From: Nocardioides luti | GTDB lineage: Bacteria; Actinomycetota; Actinomycetes; Propionibacteriales; Nocardioidaceae | Reading direction: 5' to 3' | Length of the DNA: 64,000 nucleotides | Assembly: GCF_014212315.1 (NCBI RefSeq) | Contig: NZ_JACKXE010000001.1 | Span: 1,798,001-1,862,000 of the forward strand | Part shown: positions 1 to 9,792 of the stretch, piece after piece | Position numbering within the stretch: the first letter of the stretch is position 1 | How the letters are laid out: each line of letters begins with the position of its first letter | Made by a program: the position numbers and the translations under genes | Notes under the pieces: model-generated | What the model was told of the DNA's origin: nothing | Seen by the model: only the letters and a program-made list of their open reading frames with translations | Database searches by the model: none

Positions 1-507
1 GCTGGCGGCGATCCGGCCCTCGGCGTCGAGGACGACGGTCGCGGGCACGGTGCCGGGGGTCAGCGTGCCGGTGAACTGCAGCAGGGCCTTGCCGTCGGGC
101 GAGTAGAACGACGGGTAGGGCACGTCGAAGGTGCGGACGTACGTCTTCGCCTGCGCGGTGGAGGGGTCCCGGATGTCGATCCCGACGAAGTGGGCGTCGC
201 CCTCGAGCCGGTTGGCCGCGTCCACGATGTCCGCCGCCTCGACCCGGCAGTCGACGCACCACGAGCCCCACACCACGACCACGGTCGGCCGTCCGCGCAG
301 GTCCGCGAGGTCCAGCGGCTTGCCGTCCAGGTCGTCACCGGTCAGGGAGACCGGCTCGTCGCGCTCGTCGGGGGTCACCAGCGCGACCGACCCGTCCCCC
401 GTCACGTAGCCCTTCTGGCCGCTCTTCTGCAGGCTGGTGCAGCCCGTCAGCACCAGCAGGCAGGCGAGCACCGCCAGCACGGCGGCGCGGGGACGGTGCG
501 AGGACAT
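1..507 (-). CDS. TlpA/ResA-type thioredoxin lipoprotein (3' end beyond window)
   Basis: Probable membrane-anchored extracytoplasmic thiol-disulfide reductase, of the kind that keeps apocytochrome c cysteines reduced for haem attachment. The N-terminus is a short basic segment and hydrophobic stretch ending in the lipobox LTGC with the lipidated cysteine at residue 23. The redox motif WCVDC (Cys84, Cys87) lies in a thioredoxin-like context (VVVVWGSWCVDC), and the cis-proline region TPGTVPATVV is visible before the sequence runs off the window. Its ATG overlaps the TGA of the upstream histidine phosphatase by one base, so the two are co-translated with hemL. In many actinobacteria this gene is followed by ccdA, resB and ccsA; that part would lie to the left of the window. 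The C-terminus is missing only because of the window edge. Confidence 0.85.
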   Translation of the reverse strand, partial: MSSHRPRAAVLAVLACLLVLTGCTSLQKSGQKGYVTGDGSVALVTPDERDEPVSLTGDDLDGKPLDLADLRGRPTVVVVWGSWCVDCRVEAADIVDAANRLEGDAHFVGIDIRDPSTAQAKTYVRTFDVPYPSFYSPDGKALLQFTGTLTPGTVPATVVLDAEGRIAAS

Positions 508-1187
508 CAGGGCCGCTGCTCCTCGGGGGCGCCGCCGGCCGAGAAGGTGGCGTTGCGGTCGCGCACCGGGATCAGGTCGCCGGCGGGCTCGGAGTAGGAG
601 ACCTGCGTGAGCCGGTCCCCCACGAAGTGCAGCGACGTCAGCGAGCAGAGCGTGCACTGGCGCTTGCGCGGGTCGTGGAGGTAGGACCGCTTCTCGACGT
701 GCAGGCGGGTCGTCCAGATCGGCAGCTGGTGCGAGACCAGGACCGCCTCGTGGCCGCTCGCCGCCTCGCGCGCGTCGTGGACCGCCGCCATCATCCGGGC
801 GGCGACCTCCTTGTAGGGCTCGCCCCAGGACGGCTTGAAGGGGTTCCACAGGTGGCGCCACGTCGACGGCCTGCGCAGCGCGTTGTTGCCGGCGCCGAAC
901 GGCAGCCCCTCGAACTTGTTCGTCGACTCGATGATCCGGGCGTCCGTGACGATCTCGAGACCCTTGGCCTCGGCCAGCGGGCGGCCGGTCTCCTGCGCCC
1001 GCTCGAGCGGCGAGGCGACGACGCGCACGATGTCGCGGTCCTTGATCGTGTCCGCGACCCGCTGGGCCATGGTCCGACCGAGCTCGGAGAGGTGGAAGCC
1101 GTCGCGGCGGCCGTAGAGCACGCCCTCGGGGTTGTGCACCTCGCCGTGGCGCAGCAGGTGGACGATCGTGTCCGGCGTCTGGCTCAT
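507..1187 (-). CDS. Histidine phosphatase (phosphoglycerate mutase) family protein
   Basis: Cytoplasmic phosphatase of the histidine phosphatase superfamily; the substrate is unknown. The catalytic RHG motif is at the N-terminus ([13 protein letters not shown]), the second arginine and conserved region are seen in [11 protein letters not shown], and the late catalytic histidine is in [11 protein letters not shown]. At 226 residues it fits the family. Its ATG overlaps the hemL TGA by four bases (ATGA), and its own stop overlaps the start of the TlpA-like gene, so all three form one operon. The same order hemL, phosphatase, thioredoxin is common in actinobacteria, suggesting a link with haem or cytochrome biogenesis, but no specific reaction can be assigned. 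Confidence 0.85.
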   Translation of the reverse strand: MSQTPDTIVHLLRHGEVHNPEGVLYGRRDGFHLSELGRTMAQRVADTIKDRDIVRVVASPLERAQETGRPLAEAKGLEIVTDARIIESTNKFEGLPFGAGNNALRRPSTWRHLWNPFKPSWGEPYKEVAARMMAAVHDAREAASGHEAVLVSHQLPIWTTRLHVEKRSYLHDPRKRQCTLCSLTSLHFVGDRLTQVSYSEPAGDLIPVRDRNATFSAGGAPEEQRP

Positions 1188-2527
1188 CGGGCTCCTCCGG
1201 TGGCGGCGGCCGCGCGGGCGGCGTGGGGCAGGGCGTCCAGCACGGTCTGCACCGCGCGGTCGTCGTGGGCGGACGAGAGGAACCACGCCTCGTAGGCCGA
1301 CGGCGGCAGGTAGACCTGCCGGTCGAGCATGGCGTGGAAGAAGGCGGCGTACGCCGTGGAGTCGGTGCGCGAGGCGTCCTCGAAGTCCCGCACGGCCCCG
1401 AGCGCGGGGTCGGTGAAGAAGACCGAGAACATCGTGCCGGTGGCCTGGACGACGTGCGGCACGCCGGCGGCGCTCAGCGCCTCGACCGCCGCGGCCTTGA
1501 TCGTCTCGCCGGCGGCGTCGATGTGGGCGTAGACCTCGTCGGTGGCCAGGCGCAGCGTCGTGAGCCCGGCGGTGGTGGCGATCGGGTTCCCCGAGAGCGT
1601 GCCGGCCTGGTAGACCGGGCCCTCGGGCGAGAGCCGGGACATGACGTCCGCACGGCCGCCGAAGGCCGCGGCCGGGAAGCCGCCGCCCATCACCTTGCCG
1701 AAGGTCACGAGGTCGGGACGCCAGCCCTCGACGGCGCCGTCGAGGCCCCACTGGCCGTGGCGGGAGGCCCGGAAGCCGGTCATCACCTCGTCGCTGACGA
1801 ACAGCGCCCCGTGGGTGCGGCAGGTCTCGGCGAGGAAGGCGTTGAAGCCCGGCTCGGGCGGGACGACGCCCATGTTGCCGGGCGCGGCCTCGGTGATCAG
1901 GCAGGCGATGCGGGGGCCGTGCTCGACGAAGACCCGCTCGACCGCGGCGCGGTCGTTGTAGGGCAGCACCAGCGTCAGTGCGGTGGACGACTCGGGGACG
2001 CCGGGGGTGCCGGGGACGGCGAACGTCGCGAGGCCGGAGCCGGCGGAGGCGAGCAGGGAGTCGACGTGCCCGTGGTAGCAGCCGGCGAACTTCACGACGA
2101 CGTCGCGGCCGGTGAAGCCCCGGGCGAGGCGGATGGCGGACATCGTGGCCTCGGTGCCCGAGGAGACGAAGCGGACCTTCTCGACCGGCGCCCGGTCCAC
2201 GATCTCCTCGGCCAGCTCGACCTCGGGCTCGGTCGGGGTGCCGTACGACGTCCCGCGGGCCACCGCGGCGGCCACGGCCGCCTGCACCTCGGGGTGCGCG
2301 TGGCCGAGCAGCATCGGGCCCCATGAGCAGATCAGGTCGACGTACTCGTTGCCGTCGACGTCGGTCAGCCAGGCGCCGGCGGCGGAGCGGATGAAGCGGG
2401 GGGTGCCGCCCACCGCGTTGAAGGCGCGGACCGGGGAGTTCACCCCGCCGGGCGTGACCGCGCGGGCGCGCTCGAAGAGAGCCGCGGACGCTGCGGTCGG
2501 GCGGGAGGCCGTCGCTTCGGTGGTCAC
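1184..2527 (-). CDS. hemL: Glutamate-1-semialdehyde 2,1-aminomutase
   Basis: PLP-dependent enzyme converting glutamate-1-semialdehyde to 5-aminolevulinate, the product used by HemB. Class-III aminotransferase features are clear: [12 protein letters not shown] near the start, [15 protein letters not shown], the cofactor-binding [11 protein letters not shown], the aspartate in SDEVMTGFR, and the Schiff-base lysine in [10 protein letters not shown] choose the GTG at 2527 ([10 protein letters not shown]), giving 447 residues; the longer reading frame upstream adds a non-conserved segment. It is first in the operon with the phosphatase and TlpA-like genes. The upstream region holds a perfect 14-bp palindrome that might be an operator. 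With hemA in the rex operon it completes the C5 pathway to 5-aminolevulinate. Confidence 0.95.
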   Translation of the reverse strand: MTTEATASRPTAASAALFERARAVTPGGVNSPVRAFNAVGGTPRFIRSAAGAWLTDVDGNEYVDLICSWGPMLLGHAHPEVQAAVAAAVARGTSYGTPTEPEVELAEEIVDRAPVEKVRFVSSGTEATMSAIRLARGFTGRDVVVKFAGCYHGHVDSLLASAGSGLATFAVPGTPGVPESSTALTLVLPYNDRAAVERVFVEHGPRIACLITEAAPGNMGVVPPEPGFNAFLAETCRTHGALFVSDEVMTGFRASRHGQWGLDGAVEGWRPDLVTFGKVMGGGFPAAAFGGRADVMSRLSPEGPVYQAGTLSGNPIATTAGLTTLRLATDEVYAHIDAAGETIKAAAVEALSAAGVPHVVQATGTMFSVFFTDPALGAVRDFEDASRTDSTAYAAFFHAMLDRQVYLPPSAYEAWFLSSAHDDRAVQTVLDALPHAARAAAATGGAR

Positions 2528-2591
2528 ACCCGCGATTGTCCCCGAGGCCCGCAACCACGCCGAACCGAGGCCCGGTCCCGGTCCGCGCGAC

Positions 2592-2605
2592 GTGGTCCGG
2601 ACCAC
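2592..2605. promoter_or_regulatory. 14-bp perfect palindrome upstream of hemL
   Basis: GTGGTCCGGACCAC reads the same on both strands and lies 65 bases upstream of the hemL start, in the gap between hemL and the divergent transglycosylase gene. It has the size and symmetry of a dimeric repressor site. No regulator for it is known to me and nothing adjacent obviously encodes one. Confidence 0.35.
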
Positions 2606-2708
2606 TTCCTGAGACGCGTGGTTTCAGCGTCACGAGCGCTGGGAACGGTCGTTTCAGATACACCCCGTGCGCGCCTGTGCGACGTAGGTCACACTGATCG
2701 GGGACGCG

Positions 2709-2721
2709 TAACGCACTGTGA
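2709..2721. promoter_or_regulatory. BldD-box-like sequence upstream of the lytic transglycosylase
   Basis: TAACGCACTGTGA matches 8 of the 9 fixed positions of the BldD consensus TNACNC(A/T)GNGTNA known from Streptomyces. It lies 69 bases upstream of the transglycosylase ATG. The match is imperfect in the centre and the motif is short, so this is only a candidate; it is listed because a better match sits in front of the BldN-like sigma gene. Confidence 0.25.
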
Positions 2722-2789
2722 CGACTTTCGTTAGCCAGTCACCTGTGCTTGAGGGAGCACGCTAGGTTGATTGACAACAGGGAGACTCG

Positions 2790-3974
2790 ATGTCCGCATC
2801 ACGATTCGGCCGCCTGCAGAAGGCGACGACGCTCGTTCCGCTAACGCTGCTGTCCTGCGCCTGGACCGCCAGCCTGGCCGGCGTCGGCGGTGTCGGCGTC
2901 ACCAACGCCTCCGCCGACGAGAAGGCCACCACCTCCCTGCCCGACGGCACCAGCGTGCCGACCGAGGCGATCGAGGCGCCCGCGAGCGTGTCCGTGCCCG
3001 GCGAGGTCGCCCCCGGCATCTCCGGCGACACCCAGACCGTGGTCGCGAACTCCTCCACCTCCGGCATCCCGTCCGCCGCGCTCTCCGCCTACCAGCGCGC
3101 CGAGACGATCATCAACGCGGCCGACAAGTCCTGCCAGCTGCCTTGGCAGCTCGTCGCCGCCATCGGCCGCGTCGAGTCCGACCACGGCCGCACCAACGGC
3201 AACCAGCTCGACGACAAGGGCGTCGCCCGGCCCGGCATCTACGGCATCGCCCTGAACGGCAAGAACAACACCCAGGCGATCGCCGACACCGACGCCGGCC
3301 AGTACGACGCCGACAGCAAGTACGACCGCGCGGTCGGCCCGATGCAGTTCATCCCGTCGACCTGGTCGGTCGTGGGCGTGGACGCCGACGGCGACGCGCA
3401 GCGCAACCCGCAGGACATCGACGACGCGGCTCTCGCGACCGCCGTCTACCTCTGCTCCGGCAACGACGACCTCTCGACCGAGGCCGGCCAGCGCTCGTCG
3501 GTCTACCGCTACAACCACAGCCAGTCGTACGTCTCCCTGGTGCTCTCGATCATGAACGCCTACATGGACGGCGACTTCACCTCGGTGCCCAACAGCACCA
3601 CCTCGGCCGGCTACTTCGTCCCGGACCCGAACGCCCCCACGCAGCCGGTCAAGAACCACCACGGCAACGGCAACGGCAACAACACGCCGGGCACCGGCGC
3701 GAGCCAGCCCAGCCAGCCGCAGCCGACCGAGCCGGCCCCGAGCGACCCGACCACGCCGCCGGCGCCGAACCCGACCAACCCGGGTGGCAACAACCCGGTC
3801 CCGGTCCCCACGCCGACCCTGCCGCCGGTGCCCACGCCGACGGTCCCGCCGGTCGACGAGGTGCTGACGCTGGCGCAGGCCATCGCCCAGTGCACGACCG
3901 AGGGCTACGTCGACAACCCGCTGGTCGACAACGACGACTTCGACAAGTGCGTCGCGGGCTACACCAAGAAGTAG
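2790..3974 (+). CDS. Secreted lytic murein transglycosylase
   Basis: Exported peptidoglycan-cleaving enzyme of the SLT/MltB-like lysozyme fold. Residues 1-45 form a Sec signal (basic start, hydrophobic core, then NASADEK). The catalytic domain spans roughly residues 100-270: the likely catalytic glutamate is in AIGRVESDHG, followed by the family signature GPMQFIPSTW and a YLCSGNDDL segment. A Pro/Thr/Asn-rich linker follows (about 280-350), and the tail LTLAQAIAQC to the end has two cysteines that could pair outside the cell. The 394-residue length is normal for actinobacterial members. GGGAGA precedes the ATG. It is a single gene between the divergent hemL and convergent hemB. Confidence 0.9.
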   Translation: MSASRFGRLQKATTLVPLTLLSCAWTASLAGVGGVGVTNASADEKATTSLPDGTSVPTEAIEAPASVSVPGEVAPGISGDTQTVVANSSTSGIPSAALSAYQRAETIINAADKSCQLPWQLVAAIGRVESDHGRTNGNQLDDKGVARPGIYGIALNGKNNTQAIADTDAGQYDADSKYDRAVGPMQFIPSTWSVVGVDADGDAQRNPQDIDDAALATAVYLCSGNDDLSTEAGQRSSVYRYNHSQSYVSLVLSIMNAYMDGDFTSVPNSTTSAGYFVPDPNAPTQPVKNHHGNGNGNNTPGTGASQPSQPQPTEPAPSDPTTPPAPNPTNPGGNNPVPVPTPTLPPVPTPTVPPVDEVLTLAQAIAQCTTEGYVDNPLVDNDDFDKCVAGYTKK

Positions 3975-3998
3975 CCACCCCGCCCCACCGGACCACCA

Positions 3999-4029
3999 CC
4001 GACCCGTTGCCCCCAGGGCAGCGGGTCGG
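3999..4029. terminator. Bidirectional hairpin between lytic transglycosylase and hemB
   Basis: Two 14-base arms (CCGACCCGTTGCCC and GGGCAGCGGGTCGG) are complementary except for one G-T pair and are separated by a 3-base loop. The hairpin lies in the gap between two converging genes, as expected of a terminator used from both sides. There is no clear T run, which is common in GC-rich actinobacteria. Confidence 0.7.
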
Positions 4030-4089
4030 TGCCGTTCACGGGGCGTGCCGACCGGGGCCGCGGCGACTGCGCGGCGGTGGAGCGGTGCG

Positions 4090-5091
4090 TCAGGCGCGGA
4101 GCAGGCGGGCGGCCTCGGCGGCCCAGTAGGTCAGCACCACGTCGGCGCCGGCCCGGCGGATCGAGAGCAGCGTCTCGAGGATCGCCGCCTCGCGGTCGAT
4201 CCAGCCGTGGGCGGCCGCGGCCTCGACCATGGCGTACTCGCCGGAGACGTTGTAGGCCACGACGGGGACGTCCACGGCGTCGCGGACCCGGCGGATGACG
4301 TCGAGGTAGGCCAGGGCCGGCTTGACCATGACCAGGTCGGCGCCCTCCTCGATGTCGAGCAGCACCTCGCGCACGCCCTCGACGGCGTTGCCGGGGTCCT
4401 GCTGGTAGGTCCGGCGGTCGCCCTGGAGGGACGAGCCGACGGCCTCGCGGAAGGGGCCGAAGAACGCGGAGGCGTACTTCGCGGAGTAGGCGAGGATCGA
4501 GACGTCGGTGTGCTCGGCGGCGTCGAGCGCCTGCCGGATCACCGCGACCTGGCCGTCCATCATCCCGCTCGGGCCGACCATGTCGACGCCGGCGTTCGCC
4601 TGGGCGCGGGCCATCTCGGCGTACACCTCGAGGGTGCGGTCGTTGTCGACCCGGCCGTCCGCGGTGAGCACGCCGCAGTGGCCGTGGTCGGTGAACTCGT
4701 CCAGGCACAGGTCACTCATCACGGTGAGCGCGTCGCCGACCTCGGCCACGACATCGGTGATGGCCAGGTTGAGGATCCCGGCGGGGTCGATCGCGCCGGA
4801 GCCGGTGGCGTCCTTGGCCTCGGGGACGCCGAAGAGCATCACCCCGCCGAGGCCCAGCTCGGCCGCCTCGGTGACCGCGGCCAGGAGCGAGGAGCGGCTG
4901 TGCTGGACCACCCCGGGCATCGAGGAGATCGGGTGCGGCTCGTCGATGCCCTCGCGGACGAAGAGCGGCAGCACCAGCTGGCGCGCCTCGAGCGAGGTCT
5001 CGGCGACCATCCGGCGCAGCGCCGCGGTCGTGCGCAGCCGGCGTGGCCGGACCACGGGTCCGGCCACCGGGCTGGTGCTGTCCTCGCTCAT
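4090..5091 (-). CDS. hemB: Delta-aminolevulinic acid dehydratase (porphobilinogen synthase)
   Basis: Condenses two 5-aminolevulinate molecules to porphobilinogen. The active-site lysine is seen in [11 protein letters not shown] and the other Schiff-base lysine in [16 protein letters not shown]. The metal-site segment [14 protein letters not shown] keeps two cysteines with an aspartate where fully zinc-type enzymes have the third cysteine, a mixed form. The ATG at 5091 (MSEDSTS) is chosen because the conserved RPRRLRTT segment follows closely; 333 residues is typical. It starts 10 bases after the cobA/hemD stop and is the last gene of the rex-hem operon. Confidence 0.95.
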   Translation of the reverse strand: MSEDSTSPVAGPVVRPRRLRTTAALRRMVAETSLEARQLVLPLFVREGIDEPHPISSMPGVVQHSRSSLLAAVTEAAELGLGGVMLFGVPEAKDATGSGAIDPAGILNLAITDVVAEVGDALTVMSDLCLDEFTDHGHCGVLTADGRVDNDRTLEVYAEMARAQANAGVDMVGPSGMMDGQVAVIRQALDAAEHTDVSILAYSAKYASAFFGPFREAVGSSLQGDRRTYQQDPGNAVEGVREVLLDIEEGADLVMVKPALAYLDVIRRVRDAVDVPVVAYNVSGEYAMVEAAAAHGWIDREAAILETLLSIRRAGADVVLTYWAAEAARLLRA

Positions 5092-5101
5092 CGGGTGCGG
5101 G

Positions 5102-6793
5102 TCACTCCGCCCGGACCTTGCGGCGGGCGGAGGGCTTGCGCTCGGACGGCTTGGTGACGGGACCACCGGCCTCGAGCATCGAGATCCGGCGGGCGGCACC
5201 GAAGTCGGCGAGCGCGTCCACGAGCTCCTCGACGTCGGGGCGGGCCGCGAGGACGTCGACGCGCAGGCCGTGCTCCTCGGCGGTCTTGGCGGTGGCCGGC
5301 CCGATCACGGCGATGATCGTCGACGGGTGCGGCTTGCCGGCGATGCCGACGAGGTTGCGGACCGTCGAGGACGAGGTGAAGACGACGGCGTCGAACTTGC
5401 CGGTCTTGATCGCGTCGCGGGTCGGCGCGGGCGGCGGGGTGGCCCGCACGGTGCGGTACGCGGTGACGTCGTCGCACTCCCAGCCGAGGTCGACGAGGCC
5501 GGCCACGAGGTTCTCGGTGGCGATGTCGGCGCGCGGCAGGAAGACCCGGTTGATCGGGTCGAGCAGCTCGTCGTACTCCGGCCAGTCGGCCAGCAGGCCG
5601 GCGGCGGACTGCTCGCCGGAGGGCACCAGGTCGGCACGCAGGCCCCAGGCGCCGATCGCGGCGGCGGTCTTGTCGCCGACGGCGGCGATCTTCAGGCCGG
5701 AGAAGGCGCGGGCGTCGAGGCCGTACTCCTCGAACTTCTCGCGGACGGCCTTGACGGCGTTGACCGACGTGAAGGCGATCCACTCGTAGCGGCCCTCGAC
5801 CAGGCCGCGCACGGCCTTGTCCATCTGCAGCGGGTTGCGGGGCGGCTCGACCGAGATGGTCGGCACCTCCTCGGGGACCGCGCCGTAGCCGCGGAGCCGC
5901 TCGGAGAGGCCGCCGGCCTGCTCCTTGGTGCGGGGCACCAGGACGCGCCAGCCGAAGAGCGGCTTGGTCTCGAACCACGACAGCGTGTCGCGCAGGTCGA
6001 CGACGTCGCCGATGACGGTCACGGCCGGCGGGGACATCCGTGCGGCCCGGGCGTCGGCGGCGATGTGCTCGAGCGTCGAGGTGACGGTGGCCTGCTCGGT
6101 GGTGGTGCCCACGCGGGTCATCGCGACCGGGGTGGCCGGGTTGCGGCCGGCCTCGACGAGCGCCTTGGCGATGTCGCCGATCAGGCCGACGGCCGACAGC
6201 AGCACCAGGGTGCGGTTGTCGGCGTACTGCGTCCAGTCGACCTTGTCGCCACAGGTGACGACGGCGACCTCGCGGTTGTCCTTCGTGGTCAGCGGGATGC
6301 CGGCGTACGCCGGGACCGCGCTCACCGAGGAGACACCGGGCACGATCTCGAAGCCCAGGCCGGCCTTGACGCAGGCCTGCGCCTCCTCGGGACCGGAGGC
6401 GTAGAGGAACGGGTCGCCGGTCATCAGGCGGACCACGCGGGCGCCCTTCTTGGCGAGCTTCACGACGACCTTCGCGCGGGCGGCGTGGGTCAGCGGCTGG
6501 CCGTCCTCGCCGAAGCCGCCGTCGACGATCGCGGGGCCGGCGACGGGGAGCTCCTCGCCCTCCTCGGTCACGACCGGCTCGGGCAGCTGCAGCAGGCTGC
6601 GCACGAGCGGCGCGTGGTCGGGCACCTCGGTGACGACGACGTCGGCCCGGCGGAGCAGGTCGACGGCGCGCACCGTCAGGAGGCCGGGGTCGCCCGGGCC
6701 GCTGCCGACGAACGACACCCAGCCCCGGGTCGCGCCGGTCGAGGTGGCGCCGGCGTCGGGGCCGGCGTTCGTGGTGGTCTTGCCTCGCGTCAT
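5102..6793 (-). CDS. hemD: Fused uroporphyrinogen-III C-methyltransferase / uroporphyrinogen-III synthase
   Basis: Two-domain enzyme. Residues about 30-275 are a CobA-type SAM-dependent uroporphyrinogen-III methyltransferase ([38 protein letters not shown]), leading to sirohaem and cobalamin. Residues about 300-545 are HemD ([38 protein letters not shown]), which closes hydroxymethylbilane to uroporphyrinogen III. The fusion therefore holds the branch point between haem and sirohaem/B12. Start ATG at 6793 overlaps the hemC stop as ATGA; 563 residues is normal for this actinobacterial fusion. The alternative upstream start is not conserved. Product flux may be controlled by Rex through the operon promoter. 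Confidence 0.93.
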   Translation of the reverse strand: MTRGKTTTNAGPDAGATSTGATRGWVSFVGSGPGDPGLLTVRAVDLLRRADVVVTEVPDHAPLVRSLLQLPEPVVTEEGEELPVAGPAIVDGGFGEDGQPLTHAARAKVVVKLAKKGARVVRLMTGDPFLYASGPEEAQACVKAGLGFEIVPGVSSVSAVPAYAGIPLTTKDNREVAVVTCGDKVDWTQYADNRTLVLLSAVGLIGDIAKALVEAGRNPATPVAMTRVGTTTEQATVTSTLEHIAADARAARMSPPAVTVIGDVVDLRDTLSWFETKPLFGWRVLVPRTKEQAGGLSERLRGYGAVPEEVPTISVEPPRNPLQMDKAVRGLVEGRYEWIAFTSVNAVKAVREKFEEYGLDARAFSGLKIAAVGDKTAAAIGAWGLRADLVPSGEQSAAGLLADWPEYDELLDPINRVFLPRADIATENLVAGLVDLGWECDDVTAYRTVRATPPPAPTRDAIKTGKFDAVVFTSSSTVRNLVGIAGKPHPSTIIAVIGPATAKTAEEHGLRVDVLAARPDVEELVDALADFGAARRISMLEAGGPVTKPSERKPSARRKVRAE

Positions 6794-7749
6794 GCGTGTC
6801 GCCTCTTGTCTGTGTCCAGCTGGGGTGCTGCCAACCGTGCGGCTCCGTCGGCGAGCATCTCGCTCGCCAACCGGTTCCCGACGCCCACGGCGTCGGCGGG
6901 CCTCCCGGTCGCGGACATCCGCACCGAGAGCATCCCGTCGGGACTCAGGGCCACGGCCCTGATCCACATCTCGTCACCGTCGTCACCTTCGACGACCTCT
7001 GCCAGTGCCCCGATCGGCGCCGAGCAGCCACCTTCCAGCGTGGCGAGCACGGCGCGCTCGGCCTCGACCGACGCCCGCGTGTGCGGGTCCTCGAGCCGGG
7101 CCAGCTCGTCGAGCAGCTCGGTGTCGGCGGCGCGGCACTCGATCCCCAGCGCACCCTGGCCGGGGGCCGGGAGCATCTGGAGCGGGTCGAGCACCTCGGT
7201 CGCGTCGTCGAGACGATCGATCCGGGCGAGACCGGCACGGGCCAAAACGACGGCGTCGTACTCGCCGCTGCGGACCTTGCCGATCCTGGTGTCCACGTTC
7301 CCGCGAATCCCGACAATCTCCAAACCGAGGCCGAGGGCGTGCAGCTGCGCCTCGCGTCTTGGCGACCCGGTCCCGACGCGGCTGCCGACCGGCAGCTCGC
7401 CCAGGGTGAGGCCGTCGCGGGCCACGACGGCGTCGCGCGGGTCCTCGCGGGTGGGGACGGCGGCGAGGGCGATGCCCTCGTGCGGGTACGTCGGGAGGTC
7501 CTTGAGCGAGTGCACGGCGACGTCCACGTCGCCCCGCAGCAGCGCGTCGCGCAGGGCGCCGACGAAGACGCCGGTGCCGCCCACGACGGCCAGCGGGGTG
7601 CCGGCGCTCTGGCTCTGGTCGCCCTCGGTGGTGACCTCGACCAGCTCGACCTCGCGGCCCAGCTCGGTGCGGATCAGCTCGGCGACGGTGCCGGCCTGCG
7701 TGGTGGCCAGCAGCGAGCGGCGGGTGCCGATGCGGACGGGCGGCCTCAT
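6790..7749 (-). CDS. hemC: Hydroxymethylbilane synthase (porphobilinogen deaminase)
   Basis: Polymerises four porphobilinogen units into hydroxymethylbilane. Family signatures include RIGTRRSLLATTQA at the N-terminus, VAVHSLKDLPT, GTGSPRREAQL and IRGNVDTRIGK. The dipyrromethane cofactor would be attached to Cys242 in LEGGCSAPIG. The protein is 319 residues, the usual length. ATG at 7749 overlaps the hemA stop by four bases and its own stop overlaps the next start the same way, so translation is coupled down the operon. Confidence 0.96.
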   Translation of the reverse strand: MRPPVRIGTRRSLLATTQAGTVAELIRTELGREVELVEVTTEGDQSQSAGTPLAVVGGTGVFVGALRDALLRGDVDVAVHSLKDLPTYPHEGIALAAVPTREDPRDAVVARDGLTLGELPVGSRVGTGSPRREAQLHALGLGLEIVGIRGNVDTRIGKVRSGEYDAVVLARAGLARIDRLDDATEVLDPLQMLPAPGQGALGIECRAADTELLDELARLEDPHTRASVEAERAVLATLEGGCSAPIGALAEVVEGDDGDEMWIRAVALSPDGMLSVRMSATGRPADAVGVGNRLASEMLADGAARLAAPQLDTDKRRHA

Positions 7750-9038
7750 GCCAGGCCCTCCGGTCGGGTGACGGCGTCGACGGCCTCGGGGTCGAGGGCG
7801 AAGAGCTCGGCCAGCGCCGCGGCGTAGGACACCGCGCCGGTCTCGTTGGCGAGCTCCTTGACCCGGACGGTCGGCTGGTGGAGCAGCTTGTCGGCCACCC
7901 GGCGGATCGTGTGCAGCATCTCGGCCCGGACGGCGTCGTCGAGGTCCGGGAGCCGGTGCACGAGGCGTTCCATCTCCGCGTCGACGACCGAGGTGGCCAT
8001 CGAGCGCAGGGCGACCACGGTCGGGGTCACGCTCGCCTGGCGGCGCGCGGCGAGGAACGCCGCGACCTCCTGCGTGACGATCAGCCGGACCTCCTCGACC
8101 TCGCGGCCGGCCTCGGACTGGTGCAGGTCCGCGGCGAGGTCGGCGAGGTTGATGAGCGTGACGCCGGGCAGGGCGGTCACCGCGGGGTCCACGTCGTGGG
8201 GCAGGGCGAGGTCGATGATCGACAGCGGGCGGTCGTCGCTGCGCGCGGCGACGACCATCTCGAGGGTGACCAGGACGCCGGTCGCCCCGGCGCACGCGAT
8301 GACCACGTCGGCGGCACCGAGCTCGGTGGCCAGGTCGGTCAGGGGCGCCGGGCGGGCGGCGTACTCCGCGGCGAGCCGGGCGGCGCGGTCCTCGCTGCGG
8401 TTGACGACGGTGACCTCGGCCGCGCCCAGCCGGGTGACGGTCGCGGTGGCCAGGCCGGCCATCGCACCGGCCCCGACGACGAGGACGCGCTTGCCGCCGA
8501 GGTCGCCGACGGCGGCGTCGGAGCGCTCGAGGGCGGCCGTGACGAGCGAGGGCGCCGCACGGTCGATGTCGGTCTCGGCGCGCGAGCGCTTGCCGACCCG
8601 CAGCGCCTGCTGGAAGAGCACGTTGAGGGCGGAGCCGACGGTGCCGAGCTCCTGGCCCAGGCGCAGCGCCTCGCGGGTCTGGCCGAGGATCTGGCCCTCG
8701 CCGACCGCCATCGAGTCGAGGCCCGCGGCGACCTGGAACAGGTGCGAGACCGCGCCGTCGTCGTAGTGGACGTAGAGGTGCGGCAGCATCCCCTCGGTGG
8801 TCTCGCCGGCGCGGTCGACCAGCAGCCGCGAGACGTCCTCGACGCTGCCGTGGAAGCGGTCGACGTCGGCGTAGATCTCGAGGCGGTTGCACGTCGAGAT
8901 GACCGTGACCTCGTTGACGTGCTCGCAGGCCGCGGCGTCGTGGATCAGCTTGTGCACGCCGTCGCCGTCGAGGGCGACCCGCTCGAGCAGGGCCACCGGC
9001 GCGGAGTTGTGGGAGATGCCCACCACGAGGACGCTCAT
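7746..9038 (-). CDS. hemA: Glutamyl-tRNA reductase
   Basis: NADPH-dependent reduction of glutamyl-tRNA(Glu) to glutamate-1-semialdehyde, the committed step of the C5 haem pathway; HemL at 1184-2527 takes the product. The catalytic cysteine is Cys50 in ISTCNRLE, followed by the substrate-binding AAGLDSMAVGEGQILGQ and the NADPH fold VLVVGAGAMAGLA. The C-terminal dimerisation helix region is present; 430 residues total. It overlaps rex by ATGA, so the redox sensor and the first committed enzyme are translated together. Confidence 0.96.
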   Translation of the reverse strand: MSVLVVGISHNSAPVALLERVALDGDGVHKLIHDAAACEHVNEVTVISTCNRLEIYADVDRFHGSVEDVSRLLVDRAGETTEGMLPHLYVHYDDGAVSHLFQVAAGLDSMAVGEGQILGQTREALRLGQELGTVGSALNVLFQQALRVGKRSRAETDIDRAAPSLVTAALERSDAAVGDLGGKRVLVVGAGAMAGLATATVTRLGAAEVTVVNRSEDRAARLAAEYAARPAPLTDLATELGAADVVIACAGATGVLVTLEMVVAARSDDRPLSIIDLALPHDVDPAVTALPGVTLINLADLAADLHQSEAGREVEEVRLIVTQEVAAFLAARRQASVTPTVVALRSMATSVVDAEMERLVHRLPDLDDAVRAEMLHTIRRVADKLLHQPTVRVKELANETGAVSYAAALAELFALDPEAVDAVTRPEGLA

Positions 9039-9718
9039 GCGGTCACCTGGCCGTGCGACTTGCGCTGCTCGTGGTAGGCGAGGATCTGCAGCTCGATGGA
9101 GAGGTCGACCTTGCGGACGTCGACGCCCGCGGGGACGCTCAGCACGGTCGGGGCGAAGTTCAGGATGCTGCTGATGCCGGTGGCGACCATCCGGTCGGCG
9201 ACGTCCTGGGCGGCGAGCGCCGGGGTCGCGATCACGCCGATGGCGACGCCGTGCTCGGTCACGATGCCCTCGAGCTCGTTGAAGGGGCGCACGTCCACGC
9301 CGGCCACGACCTCGTCGTGGCGGTCCGGGTCGGCGTCGAGCAGCGCCACGACGCGGAAGCCGCGGCTGCGGAAGCCGGAGTAGTTCGCGAGGGCGTGGCC
9401 CAGGTTGCCGATGCCGACGATGACGACGGGCCAGTCCTGGGTGACGCCGATCTCGCGGGCGATCTGGTAGCGGAGGTAGTCCACGTCGTACCCGACGCCG
9501 CGGGTGCCGTAGCTGCCGAGGTAGGAGAGGTCCTTGCGGAGCTTGGCGCTGTTGACGCCGGCGGCCGCGGCGAGCTCCTCGCTCGAGCACGTGCCGGTCC
9601 CCTGCTCGGAGAGCGTCGTCAGCGCCCGGAGGTACACCGGGAGTCGCGCGACGGTGGCCTCGGGGATGTCCCGGGCACTCTCCGGCGAAGTCCGTGCGGT
9701 CAATGTTCTCGTCTCCAT
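9035..9718 (-). CDS. rex: Redox-sensing transcriptional repressor Rex
   Basis: Dimeric DNA-binding repressor that senses the NADH/NAD+ ratio. Residues about 14-80 are the winged-helix domain (PVYLRALTTLSEQG, KLRKDLSYLGSYGTRGVGYD); residues about 85-215 are the Rossmann domain with VVIVGIGNLGHAL and NFAPTVLSVP. The ATG at 9718 gives 227 residues; the longer upstream frame lacks homology. It heads the rex-hemA-hemC-hemD-hemB operon, the arrangement known from Streptomyces coelicolor, and a Rex-operator-like sequence lies 75 bases upstream, implying autoregulation and haem synthesis tied to redox state. Confidence 0.95.
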   Translation of the reverse strand: METRTLTARTSPESARDIPEATVARLPVYLRALTTLSEQGTGTCSSEELAAAAGVNSAKLRKDLSYLGSYGTRGVGYDVDYLRYQIAREIGVTQDWPVVIVGIGNLGHALANYSGFRSRGFRVVALLDADPDRHDEVVAGVDVRPFNELEGIVTEHGVAIGVIATPALAAQDVADRMVATGISSILNFAPTVLSVPAGVDVRKVDLSIELQILAYHEQRKSHGQVTA

Positions 9719-9792
9719 GCCATGGACGGGCCGCGGGATCCGGGCGGGAAGGTGACCCCTGCACGTCCGTGCGGCCCGATCACTGTAGGAGT

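Noticed and set aside
2640..2789. c-di-AMP (ydaO-type) riboswitch before the lytic transglycosylase
   Set aside because: Such riboswitches often precede actinobacterial wall hydrolases and disA is present, but I see none of the conserved blocks expected of that class in the 150 bases before the gene.
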